From Acidobacteriota bacterium (GTDB lineage Bacteria; Acidobacteriota; Thermoanaerobaculia; Multivoradales; J023), in the NCBI GenBank assembly GCA_029263395.1, contig JAJCXO010000221.1, forward strand, positions 1 through 64,000: a stretch of DNA of 64,000 nt. Direction: 5' to 3'. Numbering within the stretch: the stretch's first letter is position 1; each line of letters opens with the position of its first letter. A program made the position numbers and the translations under genes. The notes below the pieces were generated by a model that saw nothing but the letters and a program-made list of their open reading frames with translations, had not been told where the DNA came from and did not search any database. Shown in pieces: positions 25,481 through 34,150 of this stretch.

Positions 25481-25644
25481 ATGAGTTGAGTTGAGCGGCC
25501 TTATCGCATGATGTCGGGTCGCCGATGCGTGGCTACTGCCTGGAGTTTCGCGGCTACTCAAGCTAGTGAAATGTTTGATTATTTCGTCTAATCAATCGCA
25601 CATTGGTCTTTTTGACCTGGGTAGAGCGCTCAAAAGTCCTGCCC

Positions 25645-25896
25645 AAGGCTTTCCGGACCGTCCTGGCAGTCTTTGGCAGAATGCCAAAAGGCCTGCGGAC
25701 CGTCCCAGAGGTCTTTGGCAGAATGCCAAAAGGCTTGCGGACCGTCTTGGCGGTCTTTGGCAAAATGCCAAAAGGCTTGCGGACCGTCCCGGAGGTCTTT
25801 GGTAAAACGCCAAAAGGCTTTCGGACCGCCCCGGAGGTCTTTGGTAAAACGCCAAAAGGCTTTCGGACCGTCCCGGAGGTCTTTGGTAGAACGCCA
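25645..25896. repeat. six-copy 42-bp palindromic tandem array
   Basis: GGACCG occurs at 25655, 25697, 25739, 25781, 25823 and 25865, an exact 42-bp period. Each unit contains a hairpin TTTGGCA-N3-TGCCAAA or a close variant. In the last copies C-to-T changes give TTTGGT...GCCAAA, still pairing by G-U on one strand. Copies differ at a few sites, mainly in the CCCGGAGG/CTTGGCGG segment. There are no unique spacers, so it is not a CRISPR. All units are open in one frame on each strand (14-residue repeats). Confidence 0.92.
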
Positions 25897-26032
25897 ATAA
25901 CGGGTGGGTTGATCAAGACCGTTATTTTCAAGGATGAAAAGTCCACGTGGGGCAGCTCCTCACCCCCGCCGGAGTGGGGAACCGAGGTAAGTGTGTGCCG
26001 CGATAGTCTCGACGGATGGCGGCTCCGGGCAG

Positions 26033-26740
26033 CTACGAACCCACGAACCGATACCCCGCCTTCCTCGACGTCAAGATATACCGTGGCGACGCCGGGTCTT
26101 CTTCCAGTTTCTTGCGCAGCACCGCGATGTGGGTATCCACCGTACGTGACGTCACCGCTGACTCATAACCCCACACCTCCCGCAGCAGCTCCAGTCGCGA
26201 CACCACCGAACCGCGGTGACGGACCAAGGCGATTAATAGATCGAGCTCCTTTGGGGCCAGCTCTACCGGTCGACCCACACGGGTCACGGTGCGGGCGGCA
26301 GGATCGATCTCGACGTCACCAAAAGTCTCGACGGCGCGGGTCGGCTCGTCGGCCGGTGGTGCGCTTCGACGCAACAGCGCCTCGACGCGGGCCAGCAACT
26401 CGAGTAGTCCAAAAGGTTTGGTGACGTAGTCGTCGGCACCCAGCTTGAGGCCGCGGACTTTGTCGGTCTCTTCGCCGCGGGCGGTGAGGATGAGAATCGG
26501 CATGGTGCAGCCGGCTCGACGGGCTTCGCTCAGCACCCGGAAGCCATCGAGACCGGGCAACATGAGGTCGAGGATCACCAGGTCGGGGGTGGTGGCGGTC
26601 AGACGTTCGAGGCCGCGGGTGCCGTCGTCGGCTACGTCGACGCTGTAGCCTTCGATCTCGAGGTTGTTGCGCAAGCCGAAGGCGAGATCGGGGTTGCCTT
26701 CGATCACCAGAATGCGGGCGGGGTCATCGGCATGGTTCAT
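26033..26740 (-). CDS. OmpR/PhoB-type response regulator
   Basis: 235 residues. The receiver domain covers about 10-122 with Asp in LVILDLMLPGLDG and Lys in YVTKPF. A winged-helix DNA-binding domain follows from about 140 (PKELDLLIALVRHRGSVVSR, then TVDTHIAVLRKKLEEDP, ending AGYRFVGS). I use ATG 26740 (MNHADDPARILV), which overlaps the stop of the kinase gene by four bases (ATGA). Upstream in-frame residues are low-complexity Arg/Pro and out of family. Confidence 0.93.
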   Translation of the reverse strand: MNHADDPARILVIEGNPDLAFGLRNNLEIEGYSVDVADDGTRGLERLTATTPDLVILDLMLPGLDGFRVLSEARRAGCTMPILILTARGEETDKVRGLKLGADDYVTKPFGLLELLARVEALLRRSAPPADEPTRAVETFGDVEIDPAARTVTRVGRPVELAPKELDLLIALVRHRGSVVSRLELLREVWGYESAVTSRTVDTHIAVLRKKLEEDPASPRYILTSRKAGYRFVGS

Positions 26741-27696
26741 GTGGGGGTCTCCGGAATCCGAGGCTGGGCGGGTAGCTCGATGACAAAACAAGCGCCGCCG
26801 CGCTCGCCGGGTTCGATCGACACTCGTCCACTTTGCCGAGCGACCAATTCGTGGACCACGGCGAGGCCAATGCCGGTGCCGGAAACGGCGGAGCGGCGGT
26901 CGCGTTCGAGGCGGTGGAAGCTGCGCCACACGCGTTGTCGCTCGCGCTGGGGAATGCCCGGGCCTTGGTCTTCAATGGATAGGCGTATCCAGTGCTCGTC
27001 ACGGTGCTCGATGCGGATACGGATCTCCTGCTCGGGCGGGCCGTATTTGACCGCGTTGTCGAGTAAATTGAGCAAGATCTGGCGCATGGCATCCTCGTCG
27101 ACGGCGACAGTGGGGTCATCGACGGTGTTCGTCGTGTCTTCGATGAGGAATCGAATCGGGCTCTGGCCGACCACCGGCTCGAAGTCGCGCACCAGGGTGC
27201 GGACGAGGGAGCCAAGGGCATGGGGTCGAGGGCTGAGCTCGATGGCGCCACGCTCGCCACGAGAGAATTGCAGGATGTTTTCCACCAGGTGGCTGAGGCG
27301 GCGGGCTTCTTGATCGATGATCCTGAGACTACGGTCGCGCTCGGCGTCAGAGCGGACCCGGCCGAGGATGAGGGTTTCGGCGAACATGCGGATCTGGGTC
27401 AGGGGAGTGCGTAACTCGTGGGAGACCCGCGAGACAAAGTCGGAGCGTAAGCGGGTGAGATCACGGGAGCGTCGCAGTTGGATGATGGCGGCCACCAACA
27501 GGCCCGCCGTGAGTAACAACAGGCCACCGAGGGTGGGCAATAGGGAACGGGGCAGGCCACCGATGATCAAGTGTGGGGCGGCGTCGGGATCGAGAGCGAC
27601 GGTCACGGTGGTGCCGTCGAAGATGCCGTCATAGAGATCGCCGTAGGGCACGGCGACGGTCAGGACGGGAGCGTAGGGACGCTGATCAGGCCACAA
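26737..27696 (-). CDS. histidine kinase, apparently 5'-shortened
   Basis: 319 residues starting at TTG 27696. One TM segment lies at about 53-76. The HisKA domain (FVSRVSHELRTPLTQIRMF, with the His about 16 residues after the TM end) and the HATPase domain (LLDNAVKYGP, DQGPGIP, GTGIGLAVVHELV) are complete. The N-terminal 50 residues read like the tail of a periplasmic sensor (YAPVLTVAVPYGDLYDG), yet no first TM or signal anchor precedes them and an in-frame stop lies 24 bases upstream of the TTG. Topology would be wrong for a normal sensor kinase, so a 5' truncation or an upstream frameshift is likely. The regulator gene follows with ATGA overlap. Confidence 0.75.
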   Translation of the reverse strand: MWPDQRPYAPVLTVAVPYGDLYDGIFDGTTVTVALDPDAAPHLIIGGLPRSLLPTLGGLLLLTAGLLVAAIIQLRRSRDLTRLRSDFVSRVSHELRTPLTQIRMFAETLILGRVRSDAERDRSLRIIDQEARRLSHLVENILQFSRGERGAIELSPRPHALGSLVRTLVRDFEPVVGQSPIRFLIEDTTNTVDDPTVAVDEDAMRQILLNLLDNAVKYGPPEQEIRIRIEHRDEHWIRLSIEDQGPGIPQRERQRVWRSFHRLERDRRSAVSGTGIGLAVVHELVARQSGRVSIEPGERGGACFVIELPAQPRIPETPT

Positions 27697-27769
27697 CCTT
27701 TGCCGGCCATCCCCTCGTTAGGCTGTCGCGAGCGTCACAGTCCTCTGAAATCACAGGAAAGGAAGTGTC

Positions 27770-28549
27770 ATGGAGATCGATTCGAAGTTTATGCGAGGGT
27801 TGTTCGCTTGTGCTGTCCTGTGGCCTGTAGTGCTGTGGAGCGTGGCGGCGCAACCCGCGCAGGCCCAGCCGCCGGAAGAGTTCCACAACCTGAAGGTGCT
27901 GCCCAAAGACATTTCGAAGGACGAGCTGATCGAGACCATGCGCGGTTTCTCGATGGGGCTCGGGGTGCGTTGTCTTTACTGCCACGTCGGCAGCGAAGAA
28001 GCCAAGTCGGTGTGGGATAACGACTTCGTGAGTGACGACAAGCCTGCCAAACAGACGGCACGGATGATGATGCAGATGATGCGGGAGATCAACCGCTCTC
28101 ATCTACCCAAGCTCGACAAGCCGGCGACTGAGTTGCTGAAAGTCAGCTGCGCTACCTGCCATCGCCGCCAGACCCGTCCCATGAGGTTGAGTCAGACCTT
28201 GGCGACCACGCTAGAGACCGAGGGTGTGGAGGCCACGGTGGCTCGCTACCATGAGCTGCGTGAAGAGCATTACGGTAGCGATGCGTACGACTTCAGCGAT
28301 CGTTCCCTGCGCGAGCTGGCGAGCACGTTGTCGAAGAGCGGACGCCCTGAAGATGCGCTGGTCTTTGTTCGCCTGAACCTCGAGCTCTATCCGGAGTCAT
28401 TGCGCAGTCACGTGACGCTGGCCGAGCTGTTGCTCGAGACTGGCGATAAGCCGGGGGCGCTGGCGAGTTATGAGCGGGCGCTGGAGCTGGTCCCAGGGGA
28501 CGAGTATTTGATCGGAAAGATCGAGGAATTGAAGGCCGTCAATCCCTAG
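27770..28549 (+). CDS. exported c-type cytochrome with TPR tail
   Basis: 259 residues. A signal peptide covers about 1-33 (cleavage near AQA-QP). A small cytochrome domain follows with two CxxCH haem-binding motifs, CLYCH (near residue 67) and CATCH (near 128). Met-rich MMMQMMREINRSHLP lies between them, supplying possible axial ligands. The arrangement resembles the photosynthetic-reaction-centre cytochrome-like domain widespread in Acidobacteriota secreted proteins. The last 90 residues form two or three TPR-like helical pairs (LVFVRLNLELYPESLRSHV, ASYERALELVPGDEY). Probably periplasmic electron transfer or a scaffold. It is divergent from the truncated kinase. Confidence 0.85.
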   Translation: MEIDSKFMRGLFACAVLWPVVLWSVAAQPAQAQPPEEFHNLKVLPKDISKDELIETMRGFSMGLGVRCLYCHVGSEEAKSVWDNDFVSDDKPAKQTARMMMQMMREINRSHLPKLDKPATELLKVSCATCHRRQTRPMRLSQTLATTLETEGVEATVARYHELREEHYGSDAYDFSDRSLRELASTLSKSGRPEDALVFVRLNLELYPESLRSHVTLAELLLETGDKPGALASYERALELVPGDEYLIGKIEELKAVNP

Positions 28550-28601
28550 CCGCGCAAGGCAGTGCGTCCTGGTGCCGAAAACCGAGCCAGCACGAGGAGT
28601 G

Positions 28602-29543
28602 TCACCTCAGCCCCACCTTAAACTGTGCCGTCATGAAGTGCTCGAGAACCTCTTCCGGACCTGGCTCGACCTGATTGACTGAGATCAGACTCAGTCCGAG
28701 GTCTCGGATCCGCGCGAGTAGCCCTTGAAGTGCGGCTTGATCGGCGATCAACCCTGAGAGGATGGTCCGCCCGTGCTTTTCCGTCAAGACCAAGTCGTCG
28801 AACCAAGCGCTGCGTCGGACGTCTAGTCGGCTTCCCAGGACGATCCTGTAGTAGGCCCCCTCGAGAACCTGACCTAGCTCCTTGACTCGTGCGTCCAGCA
28901 ACTTCTCCCCTTGATGAAGGACTGCCACCCGGCCGCAGACGGTGGAGACCGTGGCAGGTTGTTTCGTCGCCACCAGGACGGCTCGCGCCCGAGTTTCTGC
29001 CAGTCGTTGAAGCCGAGCGTAGACAGTGACGCTGGCCGCGGGATCCAATCCCGCCATTGGCTCATCAAAGAGCAGAATCCGCCTCTCGCTGAAGAGCGTA
29101 TGGACGAGCGCGACCCGCCGTTGGATCTCGAGAGGTTGATCAGCCAGGATCTCTTTTCGCTTCTGCCATAGATCGAGTGCCCGCATCGCGGGTGCGATTT
29201 CTTGGGATTCGTTTGCATTCAGGTGTTCGATCAGCGGCAATGAGGGATCCAGGTCCGGACCGTCATACGGATAGGCCGCCACGTGAGAGAGGGCCTGCTC
29301 GCGGTCTGTGGCTACGTCGTGACCAGCCAGGACGACGCTGCCCTCGGTTGGCTCAATTTGTCCAGTAATCAATTCGAGGGCGGTGCTCTTTCCTGAGCCG
29401 AGCCGCCGCAAGAGGCCGATCACCTGACCTCTCGAGACGGTGAGAGAGAGCTCTGTGAGAGCCTTAATCGACGAGCTTCCTGGCCTCGGGAAGGACTTGC
29501 TCAGGCCGTGCGTTTGAAGTGGCTCGTGGTTCGTCACACTCAT
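28602..29543 (-). CDS. ABC transporter ATP-binding protein with degenerate motifs
   Basis: 313 residues, similar in layout to multidrug/gliding-type ATPases (CcmA/DrrA). Walker A is RRLGSGKST, lacking the first Gly of GxxGxGKST. The signature helix is PLEIQRRVALVHTL in place of LSGGQ. Walker B ILLFDEPMAGLDP is intact, while the H-loop His appears replaced (VATKQPATV). A C-terminal accessory domain of about 90 residues follows. No permease is adjacent; the next gene is a broken MFS. It may be decaying or may need a partner elsewhere. Confidence 0.78.
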   Translation of the reverse strand: MSVTNHEPLQTHGLSKSFPRPGSSSIKALTELSLTVSRGQVIGLLRRLGSGKSTALELITGQIEPTEGSVVLAGHDVATDREQALSHVAAYPYDGPDLDPSLPLIEHLNANESQEIAPAMRALDLWQKRKEILADQPLEIQRRVALVHTLFSERRILLFDEPMAGLDPAASVTVYARLQRLAETRARAVLVATKQPATVSTVCGRVAVLHQGEKLLDARVKELGQVLEGAYYRIVLGSRLDVRRSAWFDDLVLTEKHGRTILSGLIADQAALQGLLARIRDLGLSLISVNQVEPGPEEVLEHFMTAQFKVGLR

Positions 29544-29629
29544 GGGTAGACGATACTGATCGGATCTGCCTTCAGCATCACCCCATCGGGTGATTTCGGA
29601 GAATGACTTCGCGACCAGGACGCCAGCCG

Positions 29630-30703
29630 TCAGATAATCTTTGCTGTCGCGGGCGTGGCGATCGGGTCGGTGCTCCCTACCGTGGTCGTCAGGAGAGATC
29701 TCCGAGTCCTACGGAATGGTCCCAAGGTTTTCCAGAACAAGAGCCCTGCGAGGAAGCTCGCCGAGGCGCCGACGATCAGCATCGAGCGCCCGACGGCGGA
29801 CGGATCTCGGAAGCCGTAGTCGGTCAAGAGTGCCACGAGGGTGGGACCCAGGCCGAGGCCGATGAGGCTGGAGAGCAAGGCGTTGACTGCCGCGGCCTGA
29901 GCGCGCATCTCGTTAGGCACCATCTCGGACAAGGCGGATGTCGCCGCGCCATGATCGAAGGAGCCGAAGAAGATTAACGGAGCCAAAAAAAGGAGGCTCA
30001 AGCCGGCGCTCGGCATGACCGGGAACAAAACGGAAGTGGCAACCAGCCCTATGCTGGACGCCAAGCAGATACGGAGATTGGCGTCTTCCAGACCATTCCG
30101 GGCCAATTTCTCAGCCAGCCAGCCGCCGGCAGGCATGGCAAGAGGGCTTGTGAGGAGAATCAGGAGGCCGACCGCCAAGCCCGCTTGGGCGACTGGCTCG
30201 ATGTCGCGGCCCGGCAATACCTCGCCGTGCGTGCGGACGAAGAAGGCCGGCAACCAAAGAAATATGGCTTGGATGCTCGCGGCGTTCAAGGCCCGTGCGA
30301 AGTAGAAGCCGAGCAGAGTTCCACGGTTCCCGCGGGCGTAGGAAAGCAGCAGCTCGAATCGCCTGGGTGGCGTGGCTTGGCGCCGTTTCGCCGCTGGGTG
30401 CGTCAACTCACGCCGGGTCGGTTCTCGCACCGCCAGAAGGAGTACGGCGATGGCGGGCCCCGGCAGACTCACCAGGAGGAAGATCATCCGCCAAGGTCCC
30501 AGCGTCTGCAGGAGCCCTTCCGAGGCCTGATTCCCCGTCAGTCAGTGGAGCAGCAGGCCGCCTCCCAGCAGGCCAAGGCCACCTCCGAGAGGTCTCCCGA
30601 GCTGCACGACGGACATCGCGAGCGGGAGAAGAGATCCGACAATAGCGAGATCGCGGCCGGGAAGAGACCGGCTTCACCGATACCCACTCCGACCCAATCT
30701 CTC
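29630..30703 (-). pseudogene. decayed MFS transporter (Spinster-like)
   Basis: An intact 285-residue frame (30487-29630) encodes the second half of a 12-TM major facilitator (FGSFDHGAATSALSEMVPNEMRA is split in family style). Continuing upstream in the same frame gives readable family sequence, LGGGLGLLGGGLLLH-stop-LTGNQ. The stop is a TGA at 30544-30542 where TGG (Trp) would be expected. Near 30617 one base appears missing, and the other frame continues as VGVGIGEAGLFPAAISLLSD, a strong MFS motif. Homology ends near 30703, where truncated MalT-like sequence begins. The gene has therefore lost its N-terminal third and carries a frameshift and a stop. Confidence 0.85.
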
Positions 30704-32383
30704 CCCGAGCTGCTTGCTTTTTGCGAGTTGGCCGAGCATCGTGTGAGCGCGTTGCACCAGGGTCGTCGCCATAGCGGCCATTACAGGCAGTCCGCGAGCC
30801 AGGGCCACCGACCTGACCTCCTCTAGAGGCCTCTTCGCATCGATCGGCTTGCCCAGAGCCAACGACGCGAATCCTAGCTGGAGGTTGGCGATCATGCGGA
30901 ACGTCCAATTCTCTCGCGAGAGCTTGGCCGGAATCCCCTTCGACAAGGTCGCGGCTGCCGCTTGCGCGAGATCCACTGCACGGGCGGCCTGGCCGGTGCG
31001 CAGCTCCACCACGGACCGCGCAGTCATCACCAGCCCGAGCTTGCTTGTCTTGTCGGCCGACCGCCAAAGCTCCTCGGCTCGCTCGAGCGGCGCTTCAAAG
31101 CGATCCAACTGCCCTGTTTGGATCAGGCACCAGGCGTGGTAGAAGGCGAGCTTGGGGCTCGCCAACCGCTCGACCTCCGGCAAGGCGTCCAGCCAACGCT
31201 GGAGCGTGTGGAGATCGTAAGTGCGCATGATCAGGGAAAGCGCATGCTTGCGAAGCAGCGATGCTGCATGTTGCCACAGCTCTCCCGCGATAGCGTGCCG
31301 GATCGCCCCTTCTACATCTCCCTCTGCTTCATACCAGCTGCTGGCTCTCAGGCGGAGGTCCGTGGCTTCCTTGGCGGCCGGGGGAGAGTGGTGGCGGAGT
31401 AGATCCGCGAATAGATGATGGTAGCGGTACCATCGGCGCTGGTGGTCCAGCTGGACGACAAAAAGATTGGACCGCTCCAACTCCTCGAGCATCTCTTGTC
31501 CCCGGCCCAGACCGGTAACGGCATCGCACAAGGGACCCCTCAGGCGATCGAGGAACGAGGTTTTGCGGAAGAACTCCCGGACACGGACGGGCTGGCGCGC
31601 CAGCACTTCTTCCATGAGGTAGTCCATGATGAAGCGGTCTTCGCCGGTGAAGCCGTTGACGAGGTCGGCAACGTCGTCGGCGTCCTGCAGCGAGATCGCC
31701 GCCATCTGGAGGCCCGCCACCCATCCCTCGGTGCGGCGCTCGAGCGCGCCGATATGCTCGGCAGAGAGTCGAAGGCCTTGCACTTCCTTGAAGTATTGCT
31801 CGGTCTCTTCAGGAGTGAATCGCAGCTGGGCGTCCCGGATCTCCACCAGCTCGTTTTGGGCCCGCAACCGTGAGAGAGGCATCGCCGGATTGACCCTGCC
31901 GGCGACGACCAGATGCATCTGGGGCGGCATGTGGTCCAAGATGAACGAGAGAGCTTCTGGAACGGCAGTGCCCGAAATGAGGTGGAAGTCGTCCAGCACC
32001 ACGACGACATCTTCCTCAAGCTCGCCGACCTCGTTGAGGAGGGAGGTCAAGAGACCGTTGGTGGCAGGGGGGGACGGTGCCGAGATCGACGCGAGGATGT
32101 CCTTGCCGAAGTCTTGGCGCAGGCGCTGAAGAGCGGACACGAGGTAGCACAGAAACCGCAGCGATTCGCTGTCCTCGGCGTCGAGGGAAAACCAGGCACA
32201 GCGGCTTGGCCATTGCTTCGCGATCCAGTTGCTCAACAGGGTCGTCTTGCCCGATCCGGCGCGGGCCGAGACGAGCGTGAGCTTGCGCTCCGCGCCCTCC
32301 TGGAGCCGTCTCTCGAGACGGCTCCGTTGCACCACTTCGGTGCGGACAGGTGGCACGGCGACCTTGGTGTTCAGTAGCTCCAT
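30674..32383 (-). CDS. MalT/LuxR-family ATP-dependent regulator, C-terminally truncated
   Basis: 569 residues; full-length relatives are about 850-900. The N-terminal STAND ATPase has Walker A SARAGSGKTTLL (about residues 39-50), Walker B VVVVLDDFH, the EGWVAGLQMAA motif and a winged-helix region. The helical repeat domain begins near 340 and stops abruptly. The LuxR-type HTH expected at the C-terminus is missing. The last 10 or so codons (GERLGRSGYR) come from out-of-frame MFS sequence, marking a deletion junction near 30700. Without an HTH it cannot regulate in the usual way. The ATG has a GGAG-like SD nearby. Confidence 0.82.
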   Translation of the reverse strand: MELLNTKVAVPPVRTEVVQRSRLERRLQEGAERKLTLVSARAGSGKTTLLSNWIAKQWPSRCAWFSLDAEDSESLRFLCYLVSALQRLRQDFGKDILASISAPSPPATNGLLTSLLNEVGELEEDVVVVLDDFHLISGTAVPEALSFILDHMPPQMHLVVAGRVNPAMPLSRLRAQNELVEIRDAQLRFTPEETEQYFKEVQGLRLSAEHIGALERRTEGWVAGLQMAAISLQDADDVADLVNGFTGEDRFIMDYLMEEVLARQPVRVREFFRKTSFLDRLRGPLCDAVTGLGRGQEMLEELERSNLFVVQLDHQRRWYRYHHLFADLLRHHSPPAAKEATDLRLRASSWYEAEGDVEGAIRHAIAGELWQHAASLLRKHALSLIMRTYDLHTLQRWLDALPEVERLASPKLAFYHAWCLIQTGQLDRFEAPLERAEELWRSADKTSKLGLVMTARSVVELRTGQAARAVDLAQAAAATLSKGIPAKLSRENWTFRMIANLQLGFASLALGKPIDAKRPLEEVRSVALARGLPVMAAMATTLVQRAHTMLGQLAKSKQLGERLGRSGYR

Positions 32384-32604
32384 ATCTCCTCGAGGTGCTG
32401 CCTAGGACCCGGGAAGCCTACTACCTGTGCCGCCGAGATCTGCTCCAGCCGGGAGCGTTCTCGAAATCACCCGGTGAAATCACCTGACAGGGTGATGTTC
32501 GGGCGCGGAGGCGTCTTTACGATGTTCTCGACACGGACATCTCTACGATGTCTTCGACGCTGACAACGGGCTTCACACTACCGGTTTACCCCAGGAGAAA
32601 CAAG

Positions 32605-33361
32605 ATGATCAGGTTTGCAGCACTGAGGGTTCTTGCGACGATAGCGATGGCGAGCTCCGTCGCTTCCGCCCAGCACGACTTCGACTCCGAGGCCTCGGTG
32701 GGTTGCGCGTGGGAGACGGCGGAGTTCCGGTTCCTGGACGACCCAGAGCAGCTCCGCCCCGTGGCGGGCGCCGCTGCTGATTGCATCTACCTCGCGGACG
32801 AAACCGCCACGAGGCTGGGGGGCTACCACGCGCTTCTCATCGAGCAGCCCGAGGTTTTTTCTCCACCCGGAATCCGAGTACAAAGGCATCCAGCCGGACG
32901 CCCTCAAACGCCTCGCGGACGACTTCGTAACCCGCGTCACAACCGAGTTCCAGGGAACCTACGAGATCACCGGCAAGGCTGGCCCGGGAGTGCTCCACGT
33001 CAAGTGGGCGCTCACCAATCTCCAGCTGAAGTACAAGTGGTCCAAGAATCCGATGTCCTACACGCCGGTCGGGGCGGTGGTGAACGGCGTCAGGAAGGCC
33101 GTTAGCGGGGATATCACCAAGAAGGCCGCGCTGAAGGGAGTAGCGATCGAGGTCGAATTGCTCGATGGCCAGACCGGAGAGCGCCTCGCTGCCATCGTCG
33201 AGTCGCGGCACAGGCGATACGAGCCGACGTCTTGGACGGAGCTCGAAGAAATGATGCGTATCTTCGGCAAGCGTCTCAAGTGCCGCCTCGACAACGCTCG
33301 CCTACCCCGAGAGCAATGGATCGACTGCATGGAGACGTTGGTCGTGTCCGCCAAGAGCTGA
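32605..33361 (+). pseudogene. DUF3313-family secreted protein, frameshifted
   Basis: Two overlapping frames together make one DUF3313-like protein. The first starts at ATG 32605 (AGGAG eight bases upstream) with a signal peptide ending SASVASA-like VASAQ and runs to PEVF. After a run of six T at about 32856-32861 the family sequence (HPESEYKGIQPDALKRLADD) continues in another frame to a TGA at 33359-33361, including VELLDGQTGERLAA, a family hallmark. Removing one T restores a 251-residue frame. This could be a real mutation, a slippery site or a sequencing error. Confidence 0.8.
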
Positions 33362-33442
33362 CTCGCAAGCAGCTTGGCCCCTTTTGCAGACAACTGTTCG
33401 GTGCGCCGTGCGCCCGAGCGATAAACATGAAAGAGGTAAGAA

Positions 33443-34150
33443 ATGAGAAAACTCAAGATGATCACGATCTCGATACTGACCCTGTCGGCGACAGTCGCCT
33501 TCGCCCAGCGGCCCGACCCGGCGCAGCTGGCGCTGCAGTACTCGCAAGCTGCGAAGCAGAACGCCGCCATGCTCGCCCAATACAGCTGGAAGATGCGGAC
33601 TGAGGTAAATATCACGGTCAGGGGCGAGGCCAAGCAGGTCGTCAAGCTCTACGAGATCCGTGTCGATCTCGACGGCAGGCCGCAGAAGACGGAGCTTACG
33701 GCTCCTCGAGCACCGGCCGAGCCGTCGAAGCGGAGTTTCGGTATCCGGACCAGGATCAAGAACGCGAAGAAACAGGAGAAAGTTGCGGAGTACAAGCGGT
33801 GGGCGGGCGAGCTCTCCGAGTTGGTGGAGAGCTACACGACTCCTTCGGCCGGCACCATGTTCGACTTCTATGCCAAGGCGACCTACACGCCAGTTGAGAA
33901 CGGCTTGGTGGAAGTCAAGGGACGCGACTTCCTACAGCCCGGCGACAGCGTGACCTTCGTGATCGACGCGGCCACCAAGGCTCCACGCAGCTTTGCCTTC
34001 AAGACCCGACTGAGTCAGGACACAGTGCAGGGGAACGTGGAGTACGGCCAGGCGCCCGCTGGTCCGCGATACGCGGAGCGGACGACGGTCAACGTGCCCG
34101 CCAAGAGTGTCACAGCGAAAGTAGAAACTTACGACTATAGGAACTCATGA
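33443..34150 (+). CDS. secreted protein of unknown function
   Basis: 235 residues. A signal peptide covers about 1-22 (cleavage at VAFA-QR). The mature part has an N-terminal helix (DPAQLALQYSQAAKQNAAML), then alternating polar/hydrophobic strands (TEVNITVRGEAKQVVKLYEI, NGLVEVKGRDFLQPGDSVTF), suggesting a beta-sandwich or lipoprotein-carrier-like fold. No catalytic motif is recognised. It shares the four-base ATGA overlap with the large secreted protein downstream, so the two are translated together. Confidence 0.72.
   Translation: MRKLKMITISILTLSATVAFAQRPDPAQLALQYSQAAKQNAAMLAQYSWKMRTEVNITVRGEAKQVVKLYEIRVDLDGRPQKTELTAPRAPAEPSKRSFGIRTRIKNAKKQEKVAEYKRWAGELSELVESYTTPSAGTMFDFYAKATYTPVENGLVEVKGRDFLQPGDSVTFVIDAATKAPRSFAFKTRLSQDTVQGNVEYGQAPAGPRYAERTTVNVPAKSVTAKVETYDYRNS

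Larger units (their letters stand above)
25245..26032. other. 788-base non-coding stretch with structured repeats
   Basis: Holds, in order, a strong terminator (25299-25335), a REP-like hairpin (25388-25416), an 11-bp inverted repeat (25443-25480) and the 42-bp tandem array (25645-25896). Long frames in the array on both strands arise from the repeat period being a multiple of three and have no SD or family resemblance, so I do not call them genes. Confidence 0.6.

Noticed and set aside
25645-25896. CRISPR array
   Set aside because: Units are contiguous with a 42-bp period and there are no unique spacers or cas genes.
25563-26424. Protein-coding genes over the 42-bp array on either strand
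   Set aside because: Openness follows from the 14-codon period; no SD, no family resemblance, and both strands are equally open.
30408-31067. 219-residue minus-strand frame across the MalT/MFS junction
   Set aside because: Arg/Pro/Gly-rich out-of-frame translation; MalT and MFS homology lie in other frames.
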